Source: Acidiflorens sp963847715
Lineage (GTDB): Bacteria > Acidobacteriota > Terriglobia > Terriglobales > Acidobacteriaceae
DNA: 64,000 bases
Direction: 5' to 3'
Assembly (NCBI GenBank): GCA_963847715.1
Contig: CAWKAZ010000014.1
Coordinates: 62,001 to 126,000, forward strand
Below the pieces are notes generated by a model that ran no database searches, had not been told where the DNA came from, and saw only the letters and a program-made list of their open reading frames with translations. Below are positions 37,001-46,138 of the stretch, piece after piece. Made by a program: the position numbers and the translations under genes. The stretch's first letter is position 1. Every line of letters begins with the position of its first letter.

Positions 37001-37409
37001 AATCCATGATCCCACCGACTTCTCTTTCAACATCGCACAGCAGGCGGCTGATGGTTGCGATAGACCGGGCCATCAGACTCTTATTTGCTTCTACAACCCG
37101 GCTGCCTTTGCCATACCCGCCCTTGCTCCGGGCCAAACCTCTGCTCGCCAGTTTGGCAATGCCGGCAATGGCGATCTGCTCGGGCCGCACCAGGTGAACT
37201 TCGATTTCTCGACCTTCAAGAACTTCAAGCTCACTGAGCGGCAACAGTTCCAGTTCCGAGTAGAAATGTTCAACGTCTTCAATCATCCGCAATTTGGCCT
37301 GCCCAATCGCAATCCTGATCAAGGGGGATCAAATGGCGGGGCAAGGATCTTCGGCACCCTGCCCGACAACCAGCGCGAGATCCAATTCGCGCTGCGCTAC
37401 ACGTTTTAG
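34026..37409 (+). CDS. TonB-dependent receptor with carboxypeptidase-regulatory-like domain (Oar-like)
   Basis: This outer-membrane transporter of about 1127 residues starts with a signal peptide (IVTCLLAVFLAASTLEA). A carboxypeptidase-regulatory-like sandwich follows (ATISGTVTDPSGAVVGGATV, about 28-115), then a plug domain (LPLNGRLFTQLAWLGPG; EFRVEESAMKAEFGRGGAA) and a long beta-barrel. The protein ends NQREIQFALRYTF with a terminal Phe, as needed for barrel insertion. GTG 34026 with GGAGGG upstream is chosen over ATG 33945, which lies in the -10 box. The operator places it in the same regulon as the MFS porter, suggesting import of an oligosaccharide. Confidence 0.92.
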   Translation: MTKNSNAIRIVTCLLAVFLAASTLEAQIDRATISGTVTDPSGAVVGGATVTVTNVGTNESVTLTTGTDGSYTARLLRIGSYSVDATANGFQKTHQAGILLDVNQVAQVNLQLKVGTASQVTDVTAAPPVLDTETSSLGTVETQQRIVDLPLNGRLFTQLAWLGPGTSQGSSSGIGLSGSTDNNRPGIQLAVNGLWAFDNNFLLDGVDNNGIGDGTIAVNPSPDAIGEFRVEESAMKAEFGRGGAAVNAALKSGTNQFHGGVYEYLRNDALDARNYFNPSSNGPKAPLHRNQFGAYIGGPILKNRLFFFADYAGSRLHEASSDFGTVPSMAERGGDFTDRGLTLYDPATTDSLGNRQLLNPSNPSVIPTNRLDQIGLNIAALYPLPNVPGAGVSNNFVYFPVATNDGNQGDTRIDFKINDHNQLYGHASVEDHPQFAPPPLPGQAGGCCGGNMNMREQNHAVGWSHTFSPTVLNDLRFAFIRYDVTSASTTFGQNISDQVGIPNGNRGNEETSGLSNIGINSYSDLGNSYWIPELSADNMYQVMDSVSWVRGKHTIKIGVDFRKYQRNFYQSQAAFGQFSFNGQFTNASTSSQAQYGLPDLLLGVPSYREQDGLAYKDHTRFFELGEYFQDDIRVTKNLTLNLGLRYDIMSPIGGKVGNFNLVTNVVELNFGPNAKPNAGVGYSKKDFGPRIGFAWSPFEDRKTVISSAFGIFYAPEGNQFNDIGENPPSLQYYQLNTPSSTIPTLASMIDSGFPAQLPTSNPNDPSGQVKTTGSVRKPPRVIEWNFSIQRELAKNWVLHLAYVGTHATGIWNNEDSNLNQPRQPLDTNFTSNPSIDPLQSGNYGRPYYGVLPYLGVINPIDYPNFSIGFHGLETKLEKRFSSGFTLLGSYTWSHDIGSFQGAHTGNTQIADFPNAQRGNVDPDFRHRFTVSYTYELPFGRGKLYGSGMNGAMDAVVGGWQVGGITTIRSGEHYTAFLSFDPTNTGTAAMPDKIHDPTDFSFNIAQQAADGCDRPGHQTLICFYNPAAFAIPALAPGQTSARQFGNAGNGDLLGPHQVNFDFSTFKNFKLTERQQFQFRVEMFNVFNHPQFGLPNRNPDQGGSNGGARIFGTLPDNQREIQFALRYTF

Positions 37410-37521
37410 CAAGACGGAGCGGGAGCCTGCCCCACGCGGGTTCCCGCTCCCCTCCCCTTTCACTGCTCCGCCCTTCTCTCCCTTCCCGCTGCCAAGCAGA
37501 TGGTTTAAGCTGGGCTGACTT

Positions 37522-39252
37522 ATGGATCGAAGACAGTTTCTCGGGAGAGCTGCGGCGGCTGCGGGCCTGCTATCGCTCGGACCGCGCCACCTGTGGGCCT
37601 CTCAGAAGGCCAGTGACGCTGCCGCCGCCCCAGCCCCAGATCCAGGCCGAATTCGGTTAGAAGAGATCGCGGCAAAGAGTGGCCTGCACTTCGTAACCGC
37701 GAACAGCCCCACTCCCAACAAGAACCAGATTGAGACGATGACAGGCGGAGTCGCCCTGTTTGATTACGACCGCGACGGCTACCTCGACGTCTATCTGGTC
37801 AACGGTGCGGCGATCCCATCGCTGCAGAAGGAGTCTCCGCAATACTGGAATCGCCTCTTTCACAACAACCACAACGGCACGTTCACCGACGTAACCGAAA
37901 AAGCCGGTGTCGCCGGCACCGGCTACGGGATGGGCGCGGCGGTGGGTGACTACGACAACGACGGCTGGCCCGATCTGTTCGTCGCCAATGTCACCGGCAA
38001 TCAGCTGTTTCACAACAACGGAGACGGGACCTTTACCGACGTCACGGCGAAGGCGGGGGTGGGTGGGGCGCTTATTGATGGCAAGAAGATGTGGTCGGCC
38101 AGCGCCGGGTGGTTTGACTATAACAATGATGGTCTGCTGGATCTCTTCGTCGTCAATTACTGCAAGTGGGAAGTGAACAAAGATCCCGTTTGCGCGCTCA
38201 GCAGCGACGTGCGCGGATACTGCCATCCCAAGTTCTATGCCCCCCTGCACAATACTCTCTACCGCAACAACGGAGACGGCACCTTCACCGATGTTTCCGA
38301 GGAGACCGGAATCGCGGCGAAGATGGGGAAAGGCATGAGTGTTTCGTTCGCCGATTACGACGGCGACGGCTTCATGGATATCTTCGTGGCCAACGACACG
38401 ACCCGCAATTTTCTATTCCACAACCTCGGCGGTAAGAAGTTTGAAGAGATCGGGCTGGAAGCGGGCGTAGCCTATGGCGCACACGGTACGGCTCTCTCGG
38501 GCATGGGGTCAGACTTCCGCGATGTCGACAACGATGGGCGGCCCGACATCTGGCATACCGCGATCGAGCACGAGACGTTCCCGCTGTATTTGAACCGTGG
38601 CGGCGGGAATTTCTCAGACGCGACCGTCAACAGCGGGTTGGCCCTGGCTACTGCAAATATGTCGGGATGGGGGAACGGAATCTACGACCTCGATAATGAT
38701 GGATGGAAAGATCTCTTCGTCGCTCGCTCGAATGTCGTGGATAACATTAACGTGGTGCTGCCAAACCGAAGATACCCAGAAGCAAATTCAGTTTTTCGCA
38801 ATCTTGGGAACGGCAGGTTCGAAGATGTCAGCGCTGCGGCGGGAGCGGACTTCCAGTTCGAAGCTGCCCATCGCGGCGTCGCGTTCGGCGATTTCGACAA
38901 TGACGGCCGAATTGACGCGCTGGTCTCTGTGCTTGGCGGACCGGTCAAGCTTTTTCATAACGTCTCGCCGGGCAATAACCATTGGATACTGCTAAACATG
39001 GTGGGCACGAAAAGCAATCGTATGGCAATCGGGGCGCAGATCCGAGTCAGCACCGAAGACGGTAAGTCGCAATGGAACCAGGTTTCGACCGCCGTTGGAT
39101 ACGCATCGGCCAGCGACAGTCGCGTCCATTTCGGCTTGGGAGCGAATCGACTCATCAAGGAGATTCAAGTTCGCTGGCCGAGCGGCATTCGACAGGAACT
39201 CCGTGACGTAAGCGTGGATCGGGTTATGACCATCGAGGAGCCCCGCCAGTAA
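37522..39252 (+). CDS. CRTAC1/FG-GAP-repeat protein with ASPIC/UnbV domain, Tat-exported
   Basis: The 576-residue exported protein starts with a Tat signal (MDRRQFLGRAAAAAGLLSLG). About seven FG-GAP/VCBS calcium-loop repeats follow (DYDRDGYLDVYLVNG, DYDNDGWPDLFVAN, DYNNDGLLDLFVVN, DYDGDGFMDIFVAN, DLDNDGWKDLFVAR and others), which should form a beta-propeller. A C-terminal ASPIC/UnbV domain ends IKEIQVRWPSGIRQEL. The molecular role is unknown; in this phylum such genes often sit next to TonB receptors and TPR proteins, as here (112 bases after the receptor). It converges on the GH38 gene with four bases between stops. Confidence 0.9.
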   Translation: MDRRQFLGRAAAAAGLLSLGPRHLWASQKASDAAAAPAPDPGRIRLEEIAAKSGLHFVTANSPTPNKNQIETMTGGVALFDYDRDGYLDVYLVNGAAIPSLQKESPQYWNRLFHNNHNGTFTDVTEKAGVAGTGYGMGAAVGDYDNDGWPDLFVANVTGNQLFHNNGDGTFTDVTAKAGVGGALIDGKKMWSASAGWFDYNNDGLLDLFVVNYCKWEVNKDPVCALSSDVRGYCHPKFYAPLHNTLYRNNGDGTFTDVSEETGIAAKMGKGMSVSFADYDGDGFMDIFVANDTTRNFLFHNLGGKKFEEIGLEAGVAYGAHGTALSGMGSDFRDVDNDGRPDIWHTAIEHETFPLYLNRGGGNFSDATVNSGLALATANMSGWGNGIYDLDNDGWKDLFVARSNVVDNINVVLPNRRYPEANSVFRNLGNGRFEDVSAAAGADFQFEAAHRGVAFGDFDNDGRIDALVSVLGGPVKLFHNVSPGNNHWILLNMVGTKSNRMAIGAQIRVSTEDGKSQWNQVSTAVGYASASDSRVHFGLGANRLIKEIQVRWPSGIRQELRDVSVDRVMTIEEPRQ

Positions 39253-39256
39253 TCTC

Positions 39257-42200
39257 TCACTTTGAAGTTGTCGGGTAAGTCACCCGGATCGACACGATCT
39301 CGAACGGATGCACCGGCACACTGACCTGATTAGTTTTCGTAATCGGTAGAGCAGGTCCTTCGGGCTGTTCCATCAGATTTGTGGACGTCGCTCCGGTCGC
39401 CCCGGGCGGAACCGTCAACTGAACTTCTCCGGCTTTGCCTGCCCACTCGTAGAAGCGGAAAATCAAAGCGTTACTGTCTTCGGCCTTCTTGACGGCCGTC
39501 AGTACAACGTTGTTCTCTTTAATATCGACAAACGATTGAGCGGCGGGCAGAGTTCCGGCATGGGGCTCCACTTGCATGGCGGAGAGTTTGTAGTTGAATT
39601 CATACCCGCGCCGCACAGTCAGAGCCTGTTTCCAGTCTCCGCGATGGGGGTAGAGCGAATAACTGAAACTGTGGTGGCCGCGGTCGGCGTCGGGATCGGG
39701 CCAGGTCGGCGAGCGGAGCAACGAAATGCGCAGAACATTGGCTTTGGCGTCGTATCCATACTTGGATTCGTTGATCAGGCTGAAGCCGTGGTTTTGGTCT
39801 CCGAGGTCGGCCCAGCGGAGCGCCGGCACCTCAAACTTGGCGGTCTCAAAGCGGTTGTTGCGGGTTGTTGGGCGTTCAATTGATCCGTAAGGAATTTCGT
39901 AAGTCGCTTCGCCGCTTGAGGCTGCCAGCGGGAACGCTGCCTTCAGCAGGACGTGCGTTTCGTGCCAGTCAATTTCATTTCCAATATCGACACGATTCAG
40001 GCCGGCATAAATCGAGATGTTCTGAACGAACTTGGAATTTTGCCAGCTTCGAACAATGCGTATCGTGGCCCGCACGGGACCTTTTTCCACTACTTCGACC
40101 GAGTCCACCATGTCGAGGTTCGTGAATTGCTGTTCGAAATCGGCATCGATGTTCCAGGCATCGAAATCCCGAGGAGTATCTTTGAAGGCCACTAATTCAT
40201 TGCCGCAGCCACTTGGTGCGATGGATTCGAACTTCGAGGCTTTGTCGTAAAGGCTGGAGATACACCCCGTCTTCGGATCGACGGTAACGCGGAGCGCAGC
40301 ATTTTCAAGTGTCAGCCCATCGACTTTTATGTCGGTCTTCGGCGCGCTCGCTCCGCGAGCCACATGAAGGACCTGATAGCCGAGTGAGGGAACATTTGTG
40401 GCCTCCGTAAGCAGCCGATAACTATCGAAAGCAGTGTTTTGTGAAATCACCTGAAAAGGTTGCGAGTCGCCTCGAGGATTCAGCACCGACAGTCCATTGT
40501 CCGGCGGCTCCGGCATCTGCACATCGATAGACACCAGATCGGTCCTCTCCCACGCGAGCGGATTCACCACCAGGACCGGTACACCTGGGCCTCTTGTGTC
40601 GATCTGGCTTGCAACCGTTTGCAGAGCTTGCGAGGTTACATGCTCGGCCTGCAGTCGGACAAAATCGTAGTCGCGCTGAGAGTCCCGATAAATGTCGGCG
40701 ATACCTGAACCTGCGGCGAGATCATGAAACTGATTGAAGAGGACCTTTTTCCATGCTTCGGTTAGTTCCCCGCCGGGATAGGCAACTCCCGAGAGCCATG
40801 CCAGCGAAGAGTATTTCTCGGCATTGATCAGTTGTTCTTCGCTTTTCCGCATGTTCCGCTTGTGATTCGCCTGCGACGTGAATACACCGCGGTGGTACTC
40901 GAAATAGAGTTCATCATTCCAAACTGGCAGGCTGAATTTCCCCGCCGGAGGAGCCGGCAACTGCGCGTTCCCCGCAGCCAAGGTCTTGTAATTCCAGACG
41001 GGCGAATTCGCGGTATCGGCCTTGCCCTCGACATCGGAGAAGAATCCTTGGGCAACGCCAAACTTGGCCTGTGGAAAAATCACGTCGCTTCTGGTCCAAT
41101 GCACCCCGTCTTCGAGCATCACCCGAGTCGGGCCGCCTCCGTGATCGCCGACTCCGAACAGGTGCATCATCTCGGGCACTCTTGGCGAGGCAGCCTCGAT
41201 CGCGCCTACATCCGAGGCAATTCTCAACGGTTCGACATCGTTAACGTAGTCATGCGGAAAATACGTCAGTACACGGCTGCCGTCTGGAGACTGCCACCAA
41301 AACAGCTTCATCGGTAATTGGTTGGTGTCGTTCCACGCCATTTTCTGCGTTACAAAGTAATCGACCCCCGACCTCTTGTAGATTTGCGGCAACTGCCAGT
41401 TGTATCCGAACGAGTCGGGATTCCAACCAATGCGCACATCGGTACCGAAGTTATTCTTAAAGAAGCGTTTCCCGATCAGGAGCTGTCGCACCAGCGATTC
41501 GCCGTCCGGCATGTTCAAATCGGGTTCGACCCACATCCCTCCCACCATCTCCCATCGCCCCTGCTTAACGCGATCCTGAATCTGCTGGTGAACCGATGGA
41601 TATTTCTCCATCATCCATTCGCTGTAGGCAGCGGCAGACTGCGTATATGTAAATTGCGGATACTCGTCCATCAACTGCAGTGCGGTACCGAACGTTCGCC
41701 GGACTACATCAACGGTTTCCGTCCAGGGCCACAGCCACGCCGCATCGATGTGCGAATTGCCGGTAAGCCGGACCGAGGATTGCTGCAGATACGGCTTGAG
41801 GGGGGCGAGGATTGCGCGCGCCTTGATCAGCGACGCGTCGAAGGCAGATTGATCACCTCGCGCCAGCGCCTCCAAATCAACTGCATCGGCCGAGCGTGCA
41901 AGTTCAGTTTGCAACTTTGCGGAAGCCGGTCCCACGTAGGGTGCGAGAGTCGAAACAACGCCCATCTCCTGAAAAAAACGGGCAGGGTCTGGCCGGCTGC
42001 TGGAAAAATCGATCCGCAGGTCGGCACCCGTGAAGTGTTTTTGATCCACTGTCTGCAGCAGTTTGACTGCGACCAAAACCTTGTCGCCCGGCTTTGCCGG
42101 ATCAAACAATACGATGGGCTCAAGGTCATCGCCCATGGCTACACGGCGCCCGTTGAAGTAGACAATCTCTGTTGCCGGACCATTGGCGTCATCTTGGAAA

Positions 42201-42793
42201 TCGAACCACACCTTTGCTCCCGTGAGATCGTAACCGTTCAGAGTTTCGGGAATTTCGATCCAACGCCGATACCACAATGCGTCGTGTGGGCCCGTGCTGT
42301 TCGGTCCTACAACCTTCCAGGAGCTGTCGTCCAGATCGACCGCTTCGCCGTGGGCAACATCACCGGAATGTATCTTCCATTGTTCCTCGGGAAGATACAT
42401 CAGAGATTTCAGCCGTTTGGCCACCGATTCCATTTTGTTCGCGGGACCAGGTGGCACGCGTTGCCAGATAGCGTTCCCCGGTGTAAGCGACCAACTTCCC
42501 TGTAGGGTCTGCCCGTCCGCGGATAGAGAGCCTTCGTAAGACACCTGCCCCACGCGGAAATTTACAACCGATTGATTCAAAACGATCGAGTCCACCGGAG
42601 TGTCAAACTGAAAATGCTCGGGGACGTCCAGAGTCGCAGCGATCGCCCCGTTGTCCATCGAGATATGAACCACGTAACGCAACGGCTTTCCGTGTTCTTG
42701 TACGGTTGTTTGCCAGACGCCTTGGATGTCTTGGGCCGAGACCGATATCGCGAGCAACAGAAGCGCTGCGACGCAGAAATGTGCAACCTTCAT
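39257..42793 (-). CDS. GH38 alpha-mannosidase, secreted
   Basis: The 1178 residues start with a signal peptide (FCVAALLLLAISVSA) and two N-terminal sandwich modules. The GH38 catalytic domain contains GNSHIDAAWLWPW (H348, D350) and the nucleophile D460 in GWNPDSFGYNWQLPQI, and VTQKMAWND. The mid three-helix region and C-terminal sandwich domains are present (WKKVLFNQFHDLAAGSGI). Such enzymes cleave alpha-mannosides from N-glycans or mannans. ATG 42793 with GGAG is chosen over an upstream in-frame start. It shares strand and orientation with the GH2 gene upstream, 114 bases away, but has its own palindrome-rich promoter region. Confidence 0.93.
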   Translation of the reverse strand: MKVAHFCVAALLLLAISVSAQDIQGVWQTTVQEHGKPLRYVVHISMDNGAIAATLDVPEHFQFDTPVDSIVLNQSVVNFRVGQVSYEGSLSADGQTLQGSWSLTPGNAIWQRVPPGPANKMESVAKRLKSLMYLPEEQWKIHSGDVAHGEAVDLDDSSWKVVGPNSTGPHDALWYRRWIEIPETLNGYDLTGAKVWFDFQDDANGPATEIVYFNGRRVAMGDDLEPIVLFDPAKPGDKVLVAVKLLQTVDQKHFTGADLRIDFSSSRPDPARFFQEMGVVSTLAPYVGPASAKLQTELARSADAVDLEALARGDQSAFDASLIKARAILAPLKPYLQQSSVRLTGNSHIDAAWLWPWTETVDVVRRTFGTALQLMDEYPQFTYTQSAAAYSEWMMEKYPSVHQQIQDRVKQGRWEMVGGMWVEPDLNMPDGESLVRQLLIGKRFFKNNFGTDVRIGWNPDSFGYNWQLPQIYKRSGVDYFVTQKMAWNDTNQLPMKLFWWQSPDGSRVLTYFPHDYVNDVEPLRIASDVGAIEAASPRVPEMMHLFGVGDHGGGPTRVMLEDGVHWTRSDVIFPQAKFGVAQGFFSDVEGKADTANSPVWNYKTLAAGNAQLPAPPAGKFSLPVWNDELYFEYHRGVFTSQANHKRNMRKSEEQLINAEKYSSLAWLSGVAYPGGELTEAWKKVLFNQFHDLAAGSGIADIYRDSQRDYDFVRLQAEHVTSQALQTVASQIDTRGPGVPVLVVNPLAWERTDLVSIDVQMPEPPDNGLSVLNPRGDSQPFQVISQNTAFDSYRLLTEATNVPSLGYQVLHVARGASAPKTDIKVDGLTLENAALRVTVDPKTGCISSLYDKASKFESIAPSGCGNELVAFKDTPRDFDAWNIDADFEQQFTNLDMVDSVEVVEKGPVRATIRIVRSWQNSKFVQNISIYAGLNRVDIGNEIDWHETHVLLKAAFPLAASSGEATYEIPYGSIERPTTRNNRFETAKFEVPALRWADLGDQNHGFSLINESKYGYDAKANVLRISLLRSPTWPDPDADRGHHSFSYSLYPHRGDWKQALTVRRGYEFNYKLSAMQVEPHAGTLPAAQSFVDIKENNVVLTAVKKAEDSNALIFRFYEWAGKAGEVQLTVPPGATGATSTNLMEQPEGPALPITKTNQVSVPVHPFEIVSIRVTYPTTSK

Positions 42794-42867
42794 TTGAGCT
42801 CCATTGCAGAGTGGCCGAACTGCCGCGGCACGGGCCACAAATCAGTGTATTCAGGTCCTATACCAGG

Positions 42868-42890
42868 CCTTATATAAGGATAGCGCTATC
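42868..42890. promoter_or_regulatory. Two abutting perfect palindromes upstream of GH38
   Basis: CCTTATATAAGG (42868-42879) and GATAGCGCTATC (42879-42890) are both perfect 12-bp palindromes sharing one base. They lie 75-97 bases before the GH38 start. They differ from the TCCGTnnnACGGA and TGAGyAAACG boxes. Confidence 0.5.
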
Positions 42891-42907
42891 TTCTGGTGAA
42901 ATCTCGG

Positions 42908-45880
42908 TCACGACCGCAAGTGCAATTCTGTCGCCTGGGCATTCCACGCGGATACTCGAATCCGCAGGTCTGACGGGCTCGCAATCGCAGGGTTGGTGAT
43001 CGGATCAAGCCCGCCCATATCCAAACGCAACGTACCGCGCAGAGTTGCCGTTTCGCCAGGGGCCAACCAGAAATAGTTGTCCGTCCACAGCACCGAATAG
43101 ACATCCGGCGTTACCTGCAAGCGCACAGGGTAGGCAGGAGTCTTACCAAGGTTTTCGATCGTGACGCTCACCTCTGCTTCCTTCTGCGACTGCCCCTCGA
43201 GTTTCACCGCCGCTTGCAACGACGTGCCCAGTGCCTCGATTTGAGGTTTCAGCCATGGACCCGTCTGATTCAATGTCTCCGGCACGGGAGCGGCTTGCCA
43301 GCGTTTTCTAGCCTCGGGATCGGCCAGCATTGGAAGGATGCGCAGCCAATACATTCGACGCGAAAGCCGCGTTCCCGTGGCGTCGCTCAGCGTCAACTCA
43401 AAGAACAGATAGCCTTCCGGCGTATTCGCGGGGATTGGCCAGCGTAGCTCGCGTCCGTCACTTGCGTATCCGCCCGCCGGAACGTCATTTGTCCACTCTT
43501 CTTCGTGCGCCACTTGCATCGCTCGATCGTAAATGCGGGCGCGGATACGGCTGCCCTTCAGCACCTCCGCGTGGTCATTCAGAGCAAACACCGAAGCGCG
43601 GAAAGTATCTCCCGGCCCCCAGGAGAAAAATCCCGCGTCCGCCATGACGTGAACCGGTTCGTTCGCGCGCTGCGCCGCGTAAAAAGGAATTTGCGGTTGA
43701 CCGCACCAGTCAATCAGGTGCCAGCTATTGGCGATTGGACCCAGGGAATTGTAGGTCCAAAGCGTCTGTCCGCCGGTGTACGGAAACTGCGCGCGCCATT
43801 GCTCCAGCACAACCCCTATGTTGTGCTCGTATCCCATCTGGCTGCACTCGATTAACTCCTCCAGGTCAGCCTTCGCGAAATCGCCATACCAGGACGCTCG
43901 CACCCAGCTCTTGACAAATGTGTAGCCGAGTTCCGCGCTTCGATCTCGGATGGTTGTGTACCGGCGTTTGAACTTCTCGACATCGTAGCCCACCGGCTTG
44001 ATCTCGAGCTCTGCCGCCGGGATCATCCGCTTCAACAAGGAAAGGTTCGCAAAACCACTGAAAGACCACTCGGAGATGAAATAGTGCCCTCGATCAAATA
44101 TCTTGTGATACCAGTTTTCGTCCGCAGTGTAGATCTCCTGAGGCTCGTAGGCGTGATAGTCGCCACCGCACGGCGAATTCATGCGGAAGGGGCGGGTGCC
44201 GTCGTAGCCGGCAAGTACTTCCCTGATAAGCCCTAGAAATGCCTCGATCGTATCTTGGAAAGGGTCATATTCATTTCCCGCAACATAGATGCCGATCGAG
44301 GGATGTTGCCGGATTCTGAGCACGCTCTGCGTTAATTGTTCTCGCCAAACCGGCAGAGTTGTAGTGCCCGGAGTATCGGCCCAATTCAGCGGAACTTCCT
44401 GCCACACGATCAGGCCATGCTCGTCGCAGAGGTTGTAGAACTGTTCCGTCTCGATGATCGAGGTGCCACCATTCAGGCGAAGCAGATTCTGACCGTTCAA
44501 CTTGGCGGCTCGAATCATCCATTCTTCGCGTTCAACGGGGAGTTGCAGAACGTCGTCACTCGTCATCCAGCATGAGCCTTTGGCGTAGAAAGGCCTGCCG
44601 TTGGCTACCCACAGATACATGTAGGCTTCATCTTCGAGAGTCTTGTCAGCAGGAACAGCTCGGGGAGAGTCTGGGTACGACGGGTTTCGTTTCAACTGCA
44701 GCGTCCGCACTCCAAAACGGCTCGTAATTGTATCCAGCTGCGCGCCATCCTTGAGCAGCTTCAACTCCAGCCGGTACAGCGGCTGTTCGCCCATGCCATT
44801 CGGCCACCATAATTTCGGATGGCTGAGTTCGATCTCCCGTTCCCAAAACGAGTTGCCCGCCGGAACCTTCTGACGCGTCTTCGCTTGCCAGACCACCTGT
44901 TGGCTCGCAACTTCGACGATCTGCGCCTCCATCGTGCCATCGAAGGCCGCCGTGCCGGTATTGGTCAGCATCGCTTGCGCCCACAGCGTCGCCGTATCGG
45001 AACCAATCGCGTCGGTCCGCACAAATGACGCTTCCATGTATGCCTGCCCGGTAGCGACCAATCGGATCGGCTGATAAAGACCGAATGTGCGGTACCGGTT
45101 TCCCCACTGATAACTCTCCGCATCCTGCGCATCCGGCTTTACAACTCTCGGATTTCGATTTTCGCTGGAGCTGTCGTAGTTCGGCAGCAAATCGTGCGGC
45201 TCATGCACCAATCTCACGAGCAGTTCATGCTCTTTGCCGGGGACAACTCGCAAACTGATATCAAACGTCGGCCCTCCGAACGAGCCTTCGTGCCCGCCCA
45301 GATATTCCCCGTCCAGCCAAACCATGCCGAGATAATCCATGCCGTCGAATCGCAGGCGGACGACAGAATTGTGCCATGTCTCGGGGATCACGAAACGCTT
45401 TCGCAGGTACCAATCCCGTTTTTGCATCCACTGCAATTTCTTGAAGTTATCCCCGTACCACAGATTCGGCACCTCGCCCGCTTCCATCAGAGCATATTGC
45501 ACCGGCCGCGGCATCTGCGTTTTGATCCACTTACCGTCAGCCGCGTATTGTCCAGGAGGAAGCGCGTCGTCCGCCTCAACCAGTTCCCAGCCGTCGCGCA
45601 GGTTGATCTGCCAGCCACCGCTCCCCGAGCTGGCGGTGCTATGTTCTGGTCTGGATTGAACCGGCGTGGGCGCATAGGCACGCAAAGGGACTGCGCCCAG
45701 TTCTTTCAGTTCCTCCTGTGCGCTTTGCATCGCAATTGAGCCGCGCCGTTGAGCCGGCTCTCCCACCCCAGCCTTCGCCGAAGTCGGCTTCGTCTCGCCC
45801 ACCGCCGTCCTGATGGTTGCTGCCGCTCCGGCGCCCAGCAGCGCCAAACAGTCTCGCCTGGAAATCCCACTCCTCTTCAT
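42908..45880 (-). CDS. GH2-family exo-hydrolase (beta-mannosidase/exo-glucosaminidase-like), Tat-exported
   Basis: The 990 residues begin with a Tat signal (GISRRDCLALLGAGAAATIR). The GH2 sandwich (RLRFDGMDYLGMVWLDGEYL) is followed by the barrel, with acid/base E537 in YVAGNEYDP and nucleophile E604 in HYFISEWSFSG. SEW at the nucleophile and the late domains resemble beta-mannosidase or exo-glucosaminidase branches rather than LacZ. ATG 45880 is chosen for its GGAAGGAAG and Tat motif. Upstream is a promoter with copy 4 of the TCCGTnnnACGGA box, so this enzyme belongs to the IclR regulon. The substrate is open. Confidence 0.87.
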   Translation of the reverse strand: MKRSGISRRDCLALLGAGAAATIRTAVGETKPTSAKAGVGEPAQRRGSIAMQSAQEELKELGAVPLRAYAPTPVQSRPEHSTASSGSGGWQINLRDGWELVEADDALPPGQYAADGKWIKTQMPRPVQYALMEAGEVPNLWYGDNFKKLQWMQKRDWYLRKRFVIPETWHNSVVRLRFDGMDYLGMVWLDGEYLGGHEGSFGGPTFDISLRVVPGKEHELLVRLVHEPHDLLPNYDSSSENRNPRVVKPDAQDAESYQWGNRYRTFGLYQPIRLVATGQAYMEASFVRTDAIGSDTATLWAQAMLTNTGTAAFDGTMEAQIVEVASQQVVWQAKTRQKVPAGNSFWEREIELSHPKLWWPNGMGEQPLYRLELKLLKDGAQLDTITSRFGVRTLQLKRNPSYPDSPRAVPADKTLEDEAYMYLWVANGRPFYAKGSCWMTSDDVLQLPVEREEWMIRAAKLNGQNLLRLNGGTSIIETEQFYNLCDEHGLIVWQEVPLNWADTPGTTTLPVWREQLTQSVLRIRQHPSIGIYVAGNEYDPFQDTIEAFLGLIREVLAGYDGTRPFRMNSPCGGDYHAYEPQEIYTADENWYHKIFDRGHYFISEWSFSGFANLSLLKRMIPAAELEIKPVGYDVEKFKRRYTTIRDRSAELGYTFVKSWVRASWYGDFAKADLEELIECSQMGYEHNIGVVLEQWRAQFPYTGGQTLWTYNSLGPIANSWHLIDWCGQPQIPFYAAQRANEPVHVMADAGFFSWGPGDTFRASVFALNDHAEVLKGSRIRARIYDRAMQVAHEEEWTNDVPAGGYASDGRELRWPIPANTPEGYLFFELTLSDATGTRLSRRMYWLRILPMLADPEARKRWQAAPVPETLNQTGPWLKPQIEALGTSLQAAVKLEGQSQKEAEVSVTIENLGKTPAYPVRLQVTPDVYSVLWTDNYFWLAPGETATLRGTLRLDMGGLDPITNPAIASPSDLRIRVSAWNAQATELHLRS

Positions 45881-45966
45881 TGCTTCCTTCCCCTGCCTCA
45901 AACCTGATGATTGAGTTTCCTGCCAGACTTCAATTCCCGCCGAAAAATGCGGAACCAAACCGGCCC

Positions 45967-45995
45967 ATGCTATAAAATCCTCCCGGCACCGTCAA
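45967..45995 (-). promoter_or_regulatory. Promoter of the second GH2 gene
   Basis: Read leftward, TTGACG (45995-45990) and TAGCAT (45972-45967) are 17 bases apart. The operator at 46019-46031 lies 23 bases upstream. Confidence 0.5.
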
Positions 45996-46018
45996 CAGTA
46001 AAACAACGCGGAACTATA

Positions 46019-46031
46019 TCCGTATTACGGA
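46019..46031. promoter_or_regulatory. TCCGTnnnACGGA operator, copy 4 (second GH2 gene)
   Basis: TCCGTATTACGGA lies between the divergent GH2 and TPR genes. A good promoter is seen only on the GH2 side. Confidence 0.68.
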
Positions 46032-46138
46032 ACGCCGAGTACACTACATCTGTCCAACAACCGTCGACGAGAATGTTCCGGGCTTGGTCAACCCGCCCTG
46101 TATGAAACGTTAAGATTACCGTCGTTGCAGGACTGCGA

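Noticed and set aside
41318..42505. Rightward open frame of 395 codons inside the GH38 gene
   Set aside because: It is antisense to the GH38 catalytic domain with its conserved active site.
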